NCBI GenBank assembly: GCA_002712335.1
Contig: PATI01000046.1
Coordinates: 3,923-21,474, forward strand
Direction of reading: 5' to 3'
DNA length: 17,552 nucleotides
Source: Rhodospirillaceae bacterium
GTDB taxonomy: Bacteria; Pseudomonadota; Alphaproteobacteria; MPNO01; UBA2964
Part shown: one piece after another, positions 8,081 through 15,461 of the stretch
How positions within the stretch are numbered: the stretch's first letter is position 1
Layout of the letters: every line of letters begins with the position of its first letter
The notes under the pieces: model-generated
What the model was told of the DNA's origin: nothing
What the model saw: only the letters and a program-made list of their open reading frames with translations
Databases searched by the model: none
Made by a program: the position numbers and the translations under genes

Positions 8081-8883
8081 GCCTCCGTGATTTAAACGTT
8101 CAAGGCCGCAACATTCAGATTTATGAAGGTGGGGAGGGTACGCCTTTACTTTATCTCCATGGGATTGCTGATATGCACGGATTGAGTGATGAAAAAACCA
8201 ATCTCATAGACTTAATAGAGAATAATTACCGTATTATTGCTCCGGCAATGCCGGGCTGCGTTGGGTCTGAAGAAGATAATAGCCTCGAGAATATTGATGA
8301 TCTTCGTTTTCATACTTTAGAAGTAATGGACGAACTCGGCTTAGAGAAAGTTAACATTGTCGGGAATTGTGTTGGTGGTTGGCTCGGTGCAGAATTGGCG
8401 GTGAATAATCCCGAGCGCGTAGACAAGCTCGTGTTAGCTGGCGCCTCCGGTTTATTTGTTTCAGGTGAACAAATTGGTGATTTGTTCATGGCTGTGCAGC
8501 CTCTTAATGGAACAATAGACGATGTCCGCCATATGTTATTCAACGACGGTAATGGAGAATTAGCTGGAGAATGGATCCCAGACCAGTTAACAGGCAAGTC
8601 ACAGGGTATGCTTAGATACAAGATATTTAGATGTATCGCTCGTTTTGGTTTTAAACCGCCCTACTTTTATGATCCAAAATTGATTGAACGCCTGCATCGA
8701 TTTAAAGGGAAATCTCTGATTATATGGGGTGAAAAAGATCAATTTGTTCCCATGCGTCACGCGGAGGCTTATGAGAAAGGTATCCCCAATAGCTCTACTC
8801 AAATCATAGAAGGTTGTGGACACGCGGTTAATCTAGAGGCTCCACAACCAGTCTCTGATCTTATTTCTGAATTTTTTGGCTAA
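8077..8883 (+). CDS. Alpha/beta hydrolase with a Cys nucleophile
   Basis: This is a 268-residue alpha/beta-hydrolase-fold protein. The oxyanion-hole HG appears in LLYLHGIADMHG (24-35). The nucleophile elbow reads GNCVGG, placing Cys98 where most relatives have Ser; the codon TGT is clear. The acid is probably Asp221 in WGEKDQFVP and the base His249 in GCGHAVNLEAP, giving an apparent Cys-Asp-His triad. Cys nucleophiles are known in dienelactone hydrolases, which otherwise differ in sequence. Start ATG overlaps the luciferase-like stop by 4 bases. Context suggests hydrolysis of a product of that monooxygenase, such as an ester, lactone or ring-cleavage product; this is inference. The protein has no signal peptide and is probably cytoplasmic. 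Confidence 0.9.
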   Translation: MSLRDLNVQGRNIQIYEGGEGTPLLYLHGIADMHGLSDEKTNLIDLIENNYRIIAPAMPGCVGSEEDNSLENIDDLRFHTLEVMDELGLEKVNIVGNCVGGWLGAELAVNNPERVDKLVLAGASGLFVSGEQIGDLFMAVQPLNGTIDDVRHMLFNDGNGELAGEWIPDQLTGKSQGMLRYKIFRCIARFGFKPPYFYDPKLIERLHRFKGKSLIIWGEKDQFVPMRHAEAYEKGIPNSSTQIIEGCGHAVNLEAPQPVSDLISEFFG

Positions 8884-8923
8884 ATATATTAATTTTGCAC
8901 GTGTCAATGTATAGAAAATTTCA

Positions 8924-9967
8924 ATGGCATTATTAATCGATTCACGGGACCTTTCGGGTCTTCTCTCTTTGGATGATGCAATCGCCGCTGTCAGAAATGG
9001 TTTCAAAGATCAGGGAAATAGTCCTTCCTTCAGCGCACCGAAAACCAGAATACAACACGAGGACCGCCGGATAACTGTTCACCCGGGAGGCTGCCCCACA
9101 TTGGAGGTTTCCGGAATGTTCATACATGCGGAGAGATTTACATTTAAAGGAGATGCGCAACAATATAATGGTGCAGGACGAAGGGTATATGTCGTTTATA
9201 ACTCTGAAACAGCGGAATTAAGAGGCATCATTGTCGGCTCTCTGCCCTTATATCCATTCGATACATTTGAGGAAACCTTTGGCACTGAAACCTCGATTAC
9301 CAGTGCGGTTGGCACGGACCTGATCGCACGGGAGGATTGCAAGGTCCTAGCGTTATTAGGCACCGGTCTTCAGGCCCGAAGACACCTCGTCGCAATGGCT
9401 AAAATTCGACCAATTGAAGAAGTGAGGGTTTATAGTAGATCTGCAGTTAATAGAGAGAAATTTGTTAGGTTTATGAGGGATTACTGTGACTTAGATATAC
9501 GTTCGGTTGAGGATGCCCGTGAGGCTGTTTCAGGTTCGGATTTGATTTGTTGTGCGACGAACACCAATATTCCAGCGCTGCATGGAAAATGGTTGGAAGC
9601 AGGACAGCATGTCACCTCTATTGTTAATTCGACAAAGGGAGTAATGGAACAGGCCAAGTTAACGAAACCAAGACGAGAAATCGATGATGAAGTCGTTCGC
9701 CGTGCGGATATGATACTGGTGAATATTCGGGAGCAATCAATTGCAGAAGAACACGGCGATTTATGTGAGCCAATAGCAAGGGGTATTACTAATTGGGATC
9801 ATATAAATGAGCTCGGAGAATTATTAACGGGTAAGAAAGTAGGCCGCACTTCAAGAGACCAAATAACACTCTTTAAGCAAAATTCAGATCAAGGCGTCGG
9901 GTTTATGGGGTTGGCCGGGTTAGCTTGTGATATTGCTGAAAAAAATAGCATCGGGATAGAGGTTTAG
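8924..9967 (+). CDS. Divergent ornithine cyclodeaminase/mu-crystallin family protein
   Basis: The 347-residue protein has the overall layout of the ornithine cyclodeaminase/mu-crystallin family: an N-terminal dimerisation part (DLSGLLSLDDAIAAVRNGF), a Rossmann NAD(P)-binding glycine motif GTGLQA (146-151), and LICCATNTNIPALHGKWL after it. However, the Lys and Arg that handle the substrate carboxylate in classical members are not where expected: EVSGMFIHAERF lacks the usual GVK, and ETSITSAVGTDL replaces the usual L-T-x-x-R-T pattern. It is therefore unlikely to be ornithine cyclodeaminase and may act on another amino acid, imine or keto compound. It follows the hydrolase by 40 bases on the same strand, with a weak ribosome site, and converges on the next gene, another family member of a different branch. 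Confidence 0.82.
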   Translation: MALLIDSRDLSGLLSLDDAIAAVRNGFKDQGNSPSFSAPKTRIQHEDRRITVHPGGCPTLEVSGMFIHAERFTFKGDAQQYNGAGRRVYVVYNSETAELRGIIVGSLPLYPFDTFEETFGTETSITSAVGTDLIAREDCKVLALLGTGLQARRHLVAMAKIRPIEEVRVYSRSAVNREKFVRFMRDYCDLDIRSVEDAREAVSGSDLICCATNTNIPALHGKWLEAGQHVTSIVNSTKGVMEQAKLTKPRREIDDEVVRRADMILVNIREQSIAEEHGDLCEPIARGITNWDHINELGELLTGKKVGRTSRDQITLFKQNSDQGVGFMGLAGLACDIAEKNSIGIEV

Positions 9968-10013
9968 GAAAGATTCTTTTTTTATATTTATGTGTCTTAT
10001 ATAATTTTAAGAT
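9968..10013. terminator. AT-rich gap between convergent genes, possible weak terminators
   Basis: The 46-base gap begins with a very short AAAG/CTTT hairpin followed by seven T residues on the plus strand, which could end the upstream operon. TCTTA and TAAGA also form a 5-base inverted repeat within it. Both structures are weak, so this is a positional rather than a structural call. Confidence 0.25.
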
Positions 10014-11084
10014 CTAGTTTCTGATATCTTGATGGAACCATTCCATTGGAATATGCATTCCCAACTTTTTCTTCCTTGCACTTTCATATATTACCCGACC
10101 GACAGCGGCAAATTGCAAGCCTGCAGAATTATTATCAAAGAATATACTCTCCGTATCGTTTTTTCGACCTTCGCTATCTCCATTAATGACGCTAGCTAAC
10201 GTAGGCCAGTCATTTGTTTCGTAGCGTCGGAGGTAGGCTTTACCCGTTGGACGGCGCGCCAATTCCTGTTCTGAGCCGATATTTAGGTCGTCATATGATT
10301 CTTTGGACATCCCGATTATCTTGTCCACAGAGTTAAAGACGGGCTCGTCTATTTCATCTATACGACATCGAATGAACAGGGGCCCCGAATTTTGGGCGCT
10401 CATCATTTCTTCCGTGTAAACTGGTGTTCGAGAATCTGTGCATAGAGCGACAATGTCTGCGCCTGCAGCCACGGATAGGTTGTCTTTTACAGTTTTAACC
10501 TTTATGCCCAATTTTTTTGTCATCTTTTCAACAAATTTTTCTCGATTTGTTTTCGTTGGGCTCCATACTCGTATTTCCTCAATATTACGGACAGTGCATA
10601 TGGCTTCTGTGTAAGCATGAGCCATCCCTCCTGAGCCCACTACTCCTAGGATTTTAGAATTTTTTCTGGATAAATATTTAGCTCCGACTGCGGCTGTGGC
10701 CCCTACACGAACGTGCTGAATAATACCGTCATTCATAAGGGCAATAATTTCACCGTTTCTCATATCTATTAAGATTACAAATCCACAATATTTTCCTGGC
10801 TCCATATTATGCCATTCTTCGGTTACCGCCCCATCGTATTCAGTCCACGACAAAATATCTGATTTAAACCTGAAGGCCAATGTAGGGGGATCATACATTG
10901 CCCCTAATAGAGATCCCCAGCGGTAATAATCCCCGTCAACGGCGGTAGGAGACCATAAATCTGTTCGAGGTTGGAAACAGGCGAGACCCTGCGCGTATTG
11001 TTTAAGGACTGCTTCCATTGCATCAACTGCTTCTTTCATATCCAGAACCCGCTCCTGGACATCGTTATTTATCAATAGAGCCAA
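10014..11084 (-). CDS. Ornithine cyclodeaminase/mu-crystallin family dehydrogenase, TTG start
   Basis: This 356-residue protein belongs to the ornithine cyclodeaminase/mu-crystallin family, NAD(P)-dependent enzymes acting on amino acids and cyclic imines. A Rossmann motif GVVGSGGMAHAY lies at about 147-158. Unlike the neighbouring homologue, it keeps a Lys in AFRFKSDI (Lys74) and an Arg in HVRVGATAAVGAKYL (Arg126), the positions expected to hold the substrate carboxylate. I chose TTG at 11082-11084: it is preceded by AGGAGA with six bases of spacing, gives an N-terminus MALLINNDVQ similar to relatives, and removes a 50-base overlap with the upstream gene that a longer frame would cause. It lies 37 bases after the membrane-protein gene on the same strand. 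The substrate is unknown, and ornithine cyclodeamination should not be assumed. Confidence 0.85.
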   Translation of the reverse strand: MALLINNDVQERVLDMKEAVDAMEAVLKQYAQGLACFQPRTDLWSPTAVDGDYYRWGSLLGAMYDPPTLAFRFKSDILSWTEYDGAVTEEWHNMEPGKYCGFVILIDMRNGEIIALMNDGIIQHVRVGATAAVGAKYLSRKNSKILGVVGSGGMAHAYTEAICTVRNIEEIRVWSPTKTNREKFVEKMTKKLGIKVKTVKDNLSVAAGADIVALCTDSRTPVYTEEMMSAQNSGPLFIRCRIDEIDEPVFNSVDKIIGMSKESYDDLNIGSEQELARRPTGKAYLRRYETNDWPTLASVINGDSEGRKNDTESIFFDNNSAGLQFAAVGRVIYESARKKKLGMHIPMEWFHQDIRN

Positions 11085-11090
11085 CTTTTT

Positions 11091-11096
11091 TCTCCT
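11091..11096 (-). promoter_or_regulatory. Ribosome binding site deciding a TTG start
   Basis: AGGAGA on the minus strand is separated by six bases from the TTG at 11084-11082. There is no ATG or GTG nearby in frame with comparable support, so the site decides the start of the ornithine-cyclodeaminase-family gene. Confidence 0.75.
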
Positions 11097-11121
11097 GTAA
11101 GCAATGGCCTGTGCCAATATG

Positions 11122-11577
11122 TTAATTGATGTACCGTCCTGTTGCGCCAAGGATAATGTTGAGCAGTCCAAGCCATAAATTAGCAGTAACTATCATCCTA
11201 ATCTGATTCAGATTTTGACCAGCGACTGCGATGTTTTGCTCTTCTACGGCTCTTTTAAATCGTGAGTAAGGCGCAAACCACAAGTGAAGATATAAAATTA
11301 CCATAAGCCAGCCAAGGAGGTGCATTATGTGGTATAAAACGGGAAGATTTTTAAATCCTGAATAACCCACGAAGGTTATATAGTAGCCTGAACTAATAAG
11401 GAGGATAACCGCGCACCAGACCCAAGGGAAAAATTTTTTAAAACTCCTGCTCCATAACGCGATTCTGTCGGCCGGTTCCATAGGACCCGCAGCTAGTCGT
11501 AACACATAAACAGCAAAGAACATTCCTCCCACCCAAATTACGGCAGAAAGTAGATGTAGGGTAACAGCAAAAGCCAT
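11122..11577 (-). CDS. CopD-like small four-helix membrane protein
   Basis: This 151-residue protein has four likely membrane helices at about 3-25, 51-71, 82-102 and 126-146. The first helix carries LHLLSAVIWVGGM, the signature start of CopD-domain proteins; other His residues lie in the third helix (YHIMHLLGW and YLHLWF), which could bind haem or metal as in related b-type membrane proteins. The ATG at 11577 is preceded by GGAG with six bases of spacing; a TTG four codons earlier lies inside that site and is less likely. It is upstream of the ornithine-cyclodeaminase-family gene on the same strand (37-base gap), so they may be co-transcribed. It is shorter than full CopD copper-export proteins. 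Function is unknown; the domain family is a fair match. Confidence 0.8.
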   Translation of the reverse strand: MAFAVTLHLLSAVIWVGGMFFAVYVLRLAAGPMEPADRIALWSRSFKKFFPWVWCAVILLISSGYYITFVGYSGFKNLPVLYHIMHLLGWLMVILYLHLWFAPYSRFKRAVEEQNIAVAGQNLNQIRMIVTANLWLGLLNIILGATGRYIN

Positions 11578-11700
11578 GATATACTCCAATATTTTTCTTG
11601 TTGCTCGTGGGCTTGATTACATTCTAACGGTACTCTAGTTTCCTCGATCGATTATATAGGACTAAACCTGAGCGTAAAATTACAATTTAAAGTGGAATCC
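11578..11700. promoter_or_regulatory. Divergent intergenic region before the MoxR-type operon
   Basis: The gap between the divergent CopD-like and MoxR-type genes should contain promoters for both. On the minus strand TAGAAT (plus-strand 11621-11626) lies about 44 bases before the CopD-like ATG and resembles a -10 box, without a good -35. On the plus strand TATATA at 11653-11658 is a possible -10, also without a clear partner. No inverted-repeat operator was seen. Confidence 0.3.
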
Positions 11701-12540
11701 ATGAAGTTTGCCGGCACTGATAACTACGTTACAACAGATGATTTGAATATGGCTGTAAATGCAGCCATTAACCTAGAGCGGCCTCTACTGATTAAAGGCG
11801 AGCCAGGAACAGGTAAAACTCTGCTCGCTATCGAAGTGGCGAGAGCTCTCGAAAAACCATTAATAGAATGGCATATTAAATCTACTACTAAAGCCGTGAA
11901 TGGACTTTACGAATACGATGCTGTTTCCAGGTTGCGAGACTCCCAGTTGGGTGAAGAAGGTGTAGAAGAAATAGGAAATTATATAGAAAAAGGGCCGCTG
12001 TGGCGGGCCTTTGAAAGTAAAAATCAGGCCGTCGTTTTAATTGATGAAATCGATAAGGCTGATATCGAGTTTCCGAATGATTTATTGCAGGAAATCGATA
12101 GAATGGAATTTTTCGTTTATGAAACGCAACAAACCATTAAAGCTAAACATCGACCCCTGATAATTATCACGTCAAATAATGAAAAGGAATTACCCGACGC
12201 GTTTTTGCGTCGATGTTTTTTTCATTATATCCAGTTCCCGAAAAATGAGACAATGGAAGAGATAATCAAGGTTCATTTTCCGGATATCAAAAATAAATTA
12301 CTTAAGGAATCTCTTGACGTTTTTTACTCAATCCGGGAGGTCAATGGGATCAAGAAAAAACCTTCTACTTCAGAATTATTAGATTGGATTAAGCTACTAC
12401 TTATTGAAGATATAGACCCTGATGCAATAAAGATGGATGCCGGAAAAGCCATACCGCAGCTTTATGGCGCGCTCTTAAAAAATGAACAGGATGTTCACAT
12501 GTTTGAACGCCTTGCCTTTATGTCTCGTCGGCCGGGTTGA
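11701..12540 (+). CDS. MoxR-family AAA+ ATPase
   Basis: This 279-residue AAA+ ATPase is of the MoxR/CoxD type, which works with a VWA protein to remodel or load metal into target enzymes. It has Walker A GEPGTGKT (33-40), Walker B VVLIDE (111-116) followed by IDKAD, sensor-1 Asn in IIITSNN (154-160), and the arginine-finger region DAFLRRC (166-172), then a helical lid. ATG at 11701 is preferred over a GTG three codons upstream because relatives begin MKFxGT. Ten bases separate its stop from the VWA gene, indicating co-translation. In this family the client is usually unknown; no CO dehydrogenase or methanol dehydrogenase gene is in the window, so the client lies elsewhere or is one of the metal enzymes nearby. 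Confidence 0.92.
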   Translation: MKFAGTDNYVTTDDLNMAVNAAINLERPLLIKGEPGTGKTLLAIEVARALEKPLIEWHIKSTTKAVNGLYEYDAVSRLRDSQLGEEGVEEIGNYIEKGPLWRAFESKNQAVVLIDEIDKADIEFPNDLLQEIDRMEFFVYETQQTIKAKHRPLIIITSNNEKELPDAFLRRCFFHYIQFPKNETMEEIIKVHFPDIKNKLLKESLDVFYSIREVNGIKKKPSTSELLDWIKLLLIEDIDPDAIKMDAGKAIPQLYGALLKNEQDVHMFERLAFMSRRPG

Positions 12541-12550
12541 AATTATACTT

Positions 12551-13762
12551 ATGTTCGTTGATTTTTTTTACGAGCTTAGGAATTTAAAGATCCCAGTTAC
12601 CATACGCGAGTATCTTATGTTGCTAGAAGCAATGGATAAAGGGGTTAATGGCCAAAACGTCGAAGACTTCTATTACCTTGCGCGCTCTGCATTGATTAAA
12701 GATGAAAAAAATTATGATCGCTTTGACCAGGTATTCGGAAATTATTTCCGTGGATTGGAGCTAAAGAGTGCTGCGTTTTTCGATGATGCAATACCGAGTT
12801 CTTGGCTCAAAAGAGTAACAGAAAGGGTTTTTAGCAAAGAGGAATTAGAGAAACTTGAAAAACTAGATTTTGATGAACTGATGGAGGAGCTACAGAAGCG
12901 CCTGGCTGAGCAGGACAAACCTCACTCTGGTGGTAACAAATGGATCGGAACCGGCGGAACTTCTCCGTTTGGTCATTCCGGAAAAAACCCGGCTGGCGTT
13001 CGAATTGGAGGTGAGGGTGGCGGCGGCAGTGCTACCAAGGTGTGGAAAAAAAGAGAATTTAGGAATTTAACCGGTGAAGTTGAAATTGGAACCAGGAATA
13101 TCAAGATAGCGTTAAGGCGTTTGCGTAAGTTCGCTCGGGAGGGGGCTGAAGAGGAGTTTGATCTAAATGCAACGATTTCCTCTACTGCTAAGAATGCAGG
13201 TCTTCTTGATGTCAAGATGCGTCCTGAGAGACGAAATAGGGTTAAGGTTCTGATGTTTATAGATGTGGGCGGCACTATGGATCCACACGTCAGAGTGAGC
13301 GAAGAGCTTTTTTCTGCTGCCAAGAATGAATTTAAGCATCTTGAATATTTTTATTTTCATAATTTTTTATATGAGAGAGTGTGGAGGGATAATCGGCGAG
13401 GACGAAACGAGTTCATCTCTACTTGGGAGGTATTAAACACTTATGGGTCGGACTATAAAGTTATATTTGTTGGCGATGCAACTATGAGTCCCTATGAGAT
13501 AACGGAAACAGGTGGATCTGTTGAACATTGGAATGAGGAGGCGGGCGCGGTTTGGTTTCGTCGTCTTACAACACATTTTTCAGATTTTATTTGGCTTAAT
13601 CCTGAAAAAGCTGAGAGGTGGTCTCAAACGATGTCCACTCAGCTCATTTATAAGTTGGTAGGTGGGCGCATGTTTTCAATGACGCTCGGGGGCCTAGATA
13701 GAGCAATGGACACCTTACGAAAAAAGAATTCAACTAGTTTAGAAAACACAAGAGGCTACTAG
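12551..13762 (+). CDS. VWA-domain protein (CoxE type), partner of the MoxR ATPase
   Basis: The 403-residue protein starts MFVDFFYELRNLKIPVT, the conserved opening of this CoxE-type VWA group; an in-frame upstream ATG at 12482 would run inside the ATPase gene and was rejected. The N-terminal helical region is followed by an acidic, Lys-rich stretch (95-122), a Gly-rich linker (127-160), and the VWA domain from about residue 230. The MIDAS loop reads FIDVGGTMDP: Asp238 is present, but the usual DxSxS is DVGGT, with Gly at the first Ser position; Asp309 in FVGDATMSP may complete the site. It lies 10 bases after the ATPase and 8 before the cupin. Role is inferred from the ATPase/VWA pairing known in metalloenzyme maturation. 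Confidence 0.88.
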   Translation: MFVDFFYELRNLKIPVTIREYLMLLEAMDKGVNGQNVEDFYYLARSALIKDEKNYDRFDQVFGNYFRGLELKSAAFFDDAIPSSWLKRVTERVFSKEELEKLEKLDFDELMEELQKRLAEQDKPHSGGNKWIGTGGTSPFGHSGKNPAGVRIGGEGGGGSATKVWKKREFRNLTGEVEIGTRNIKIALRRLRKFAREGAEEEFDLNATISSTAKNAGLLDVKMRPERRNRVKVLMFIDVGGTMDPHVRVSEELFSAAKNEFKHLEYFYFHNFLYERVWRDNRRGRNEFISTWEVLNTYGSDYKVIFVGDATMSPYEITETGGSVEHWNEEAGAVWFRRLTTHFSDFIWLNPEKAERWSQTMSTQLIYKLVGGRMFSMTLGGLDRAMDTLRKKNSTSLENTRGY

Positions 13763-13770
13763 GGAATTCT

Positions 13771-14124
13771 GTGCCTGTTTTTAAAAATATGGAAATCTCT
13801 GATCGGCCATTGCACGACAATGCGACCTACCGAACACTAGTTGGAAATGATCATGGTTCTACTCCGTTAACAATTGGACTTCAAATTTCACCACCTGGTT
13901 TTAATACTGGCGTCCATTGGCATCCCTATATGGAGATAGTAATTGTCTTGGAAGGTTGTGGTAGAGCCTGGATTGAAGGTGAGGGTGAGGTGAATGTGAT
14001 TGAAGCCGGTATGACCATGATTTTTCCTCCAAATGTGAAACATTGGTTTAGTGTCACGGGAAAAAAGTCGATGAAGACATATGGAATTCATGCCTCTCCA
14101 AATCGAGTCGTCGAAAGACCCTAG
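13771..14124 (+). CDS. Small single-domain cupin
   Basis: This 117-residue cupin begins at a GTG eight bases after the VWA stop; AGGGA overlapping that stop serves as its ribosome site. Motif 1 reads GVHWHPYMEIVIVLEG, supplying His49, His51 and Glu55, and motif 2 reads GMTMIFPPNVKHWF with His91, so the normal four-ligand metal site is intact. Such proteins range from dioxygenases and isomerases to sugar or ligand sensors; nothing in the sequence fixes the role. It appears to be the third gene of the MoxR/VWA operon. Its stop ends one base before the convergent stop of 3-hydroxyanthranilate dioxygenase, itself a cupin, although the two share little sequence. Confidence 0.85.
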   Translation: MPVFKNMEISDRPLHDNATYRTLVGNDHGSTPLTIGLQISPPGFNTGVHWHPYMEIVIVLEGCGRAWIEGEGEVNVIEAGMTMIFPPNVKHWFSVTGKKSMKTYGIHASPNRVVERP

Positions 14125-14125
14125 T

Positions 14126-14653
14126 TTAATTGGCTACTAATTTTTTTGGGTGTGGATGTCCACATTTGTTGCATTTCTTGTTTGCGATTTTACCATAATA
14201 TTCTTCGAATACGGGTGGCAGGTCTTTAACTATATCGTCGACCCTGACCTCTCGCCGCCAAATTTTATTTCCACAATTTTCGCAATACCATTCAAAGGCA
14301 TCTAAGACTCCCTTTGGTCGAATGCGTTCTACCACCATACCTATGCTTTCTGGGTCGGGTCTTTGTGGTGAATGCGGCATATGCGGCGGAATTAGCATAA
14401 TATTGCCCTCGTTTATCGGTTTATCACGAAGCTCACCATCTTCAATTACCTTCAAAACCATGTTTCCCTTGAGTTGAAAAAAAAATTCTTCATAGGGGTC
14501 ATCGTGGTAGTCTGTACGAATATTGGGTCCACCAACTATTTGGACAATAAAATCGTCTTCAGCAAAAATGGTTTGATTGAGGACTGGCGGCCTTAATAGG
14601 TGCCTGTTTGATTCAATCCATTTCATCAAATTAAAGGAAGCAACACGCGGCAT
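14126..14653 (-). CDS. nbaC: 3-hydroxyanthranilate 3,4-dioxygenase
   Basis: The enzyme opens the ring of 3-hydroxyanthranilate with oxygen and Fe(II), giving aminocarboxymuconate semialdehyde, in tryptophan/kynurenine breakdown or quinolinate formation. The 175-residue protein matches the bacterial family: iron ligands His50 and Glu56 (in DYHDDPYEEFF) and His94 (PPHMPHSPQRP), substrate-binding Arg46 and Arg98, and the C-terminal second-iron site made of CENC (124-127) and CNKC (161-164), which mammalian forms lack. An AGGGGAGA ribosome site supports the ATG at 14653. Other kynurenine-pathway genes are absent here, apart from a distant amidohydrolase at the left edge that is of the ACMSD superfamily but is not shown to be ACMSD. 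It is the last gene of a minus-strand group headed by the GlcG-like protein. Confidence 0.96.
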   Translation of the reverse strand: MPRVASFNLMKWIESNRHLLRPPVLNQTIFAEDDFIVQIVGGPNIRTDYHDDPYEEFFFQLKGNMVLKVIEDGELRDKPINEGNIMLIPPHMPHSPQRPDPESIGMVVERIRPKGVLDAFEWYCENCGNKIWRREVRVDDIVKDLPPVFEEYYGKIANKKCNKCGHPHPKKLVAN

Positions 14654-14680
14654 TTTAGTCTCCCCTGATTTTTGAAAAAC

Positions 14681-15016
14681 TTACCGGGAATAAAAAAAAT
14701 CATCGGGAAGATGTTTAATAACACTTTGAATTGTTCTTCCCGTGGCTATATTCTTACCTGTCCGTTGACTGGATAGGCTGTAAAGAGCGTCTGAATGTCT
14801 TTCTATGCGGTACGATGCGTAGGGTGTTTTTCCCCTAGCACCTGAATAAATAACAAATTGATCATGCCCCGGCTCTCTAGAGCGTTCGTATCTAAACCAT
14901 CGGTAGCATAAACGCTGTTTATACCCTAAGTCCTGTATACATTTGACGTCATCTTTTGAAAAAGCCGAAAGGTCCAGTTCTAGAAGGTTATTCGGTATCT
15001 CCTTGAAACTTGACAT
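14681..15016 (-). CDS. Unrecognised 111-residue protein
   Basis: I do not recognise a family. The protein is soluble, with no signal peptide or membrane segment, and is rich in Arg, Ser and Tyr in its middle part (LCYRWFRYERSREPGHDQFV). Two Cys (near 26 and 37) are present but form no known motif. The ATG at 15016 follows AAAGGG closely; AGAG a little further upstream could be the ribosome site. It sits 16 bases after the GlcG-like gene and 27 bases before the dioxygenase gene, all on the minus strand, so it is probably co-transcribed and translated. A real gene is supported by this packing and the absence of a sensible alternative frame; an accessory role for the dioxygenase is only inference. 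Confidence 0.7.
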   Translation of the reverse strand: MSSFKEIPNNLLELDLSAFSKDDVKCIQDLGYKQRLCYRWFRYERSREPGHDQFVIYSGARGKTPYASYRIERHSDALYSLSSQRTGKNIATGRTIQSVIKHLPDDFFYSR

Positions 15017-15032
15017 CCCTTTATCTCTTAAT

Positions 15033-15461
15033 TCAGGGTGCCGCTTTCAGACCTGCCGCCTCGATGCCAGCAATCACGCAGGCCTCATCATTGGCTCCAC
15101 TATCGCCACTTGCCCCCACAGCACCGATCACGTCTCCGGTATCATCTTGAATGAGAACTCCACCTGGGCTTGTCAGTATTCGACCACCACTCAAATCTGA
15201 TAAGGCCCCAAAGAAACTTGGATTACCTGCAGCCCGCTCTCCCAGAATACGCGTAGATGAACCCATCCCAAGAGCACCCCAGGCTTTACCTGAAGCAATG
15301 TCTCCTCTTAAGAGGGAGGACTTATCTTCTCTTTTAAATGCAACTAAATGGCCTCCGGCGTCCAGCACTGCGAATGTAAGTGGTTTAAGGTCCATTTCCC
15401 GACCTTTGGCCAATGCTGTATCAATTATTATAGATGCCTGTTCTAGTGTTACGTTAGACAT
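15033..15461 (-). CDS. GlcG/HbpS-type haem-binding family protein
   Basis: This 142-residue protein belongs to the GlcG/HbpS family (DUF336, Pfam PF03928), small proteins seen beside many catabolic operons and in some cases binding haem or corrinoid. Typical features are TFAVLDAGGHLVAFKRED (29-46), SGKAWGALG (57-65), the central GGRILTSPGGVLIQDDTGDVIGAVGASG, and a helical C-terminus. No signal peptide is present, unlike secreted HbpS. The GGAAAG ribosome site supports the ATG at 15461. It appears to head the minus-strand group ending with the dioxygenase and is divergent from the FAH-family gene. Its role in catabolic operons is not settled. Confidence 0.9.
   Translation of the reverse strand: MSNVTLEQASIIIDTALAKGREMDLKPLTFAVLDAGGHLVAFKREDKSSLLRGDIASGKAWGALGMGSSTRILGERAAGNPSFFGALSDLSGGRILTSPGGVLIQDDTGDVIGAVGASGDSGANDEACVIAGIEAAGLKAAP

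Noticed and set aside
12482..12550. Upstream ATG at 12482 as the start of the VWA gene
   Set aside because: It overlaps the ATPase gene, adds residues unlike relatives, and the ATG at 12551 gives the conserved N-terminus.
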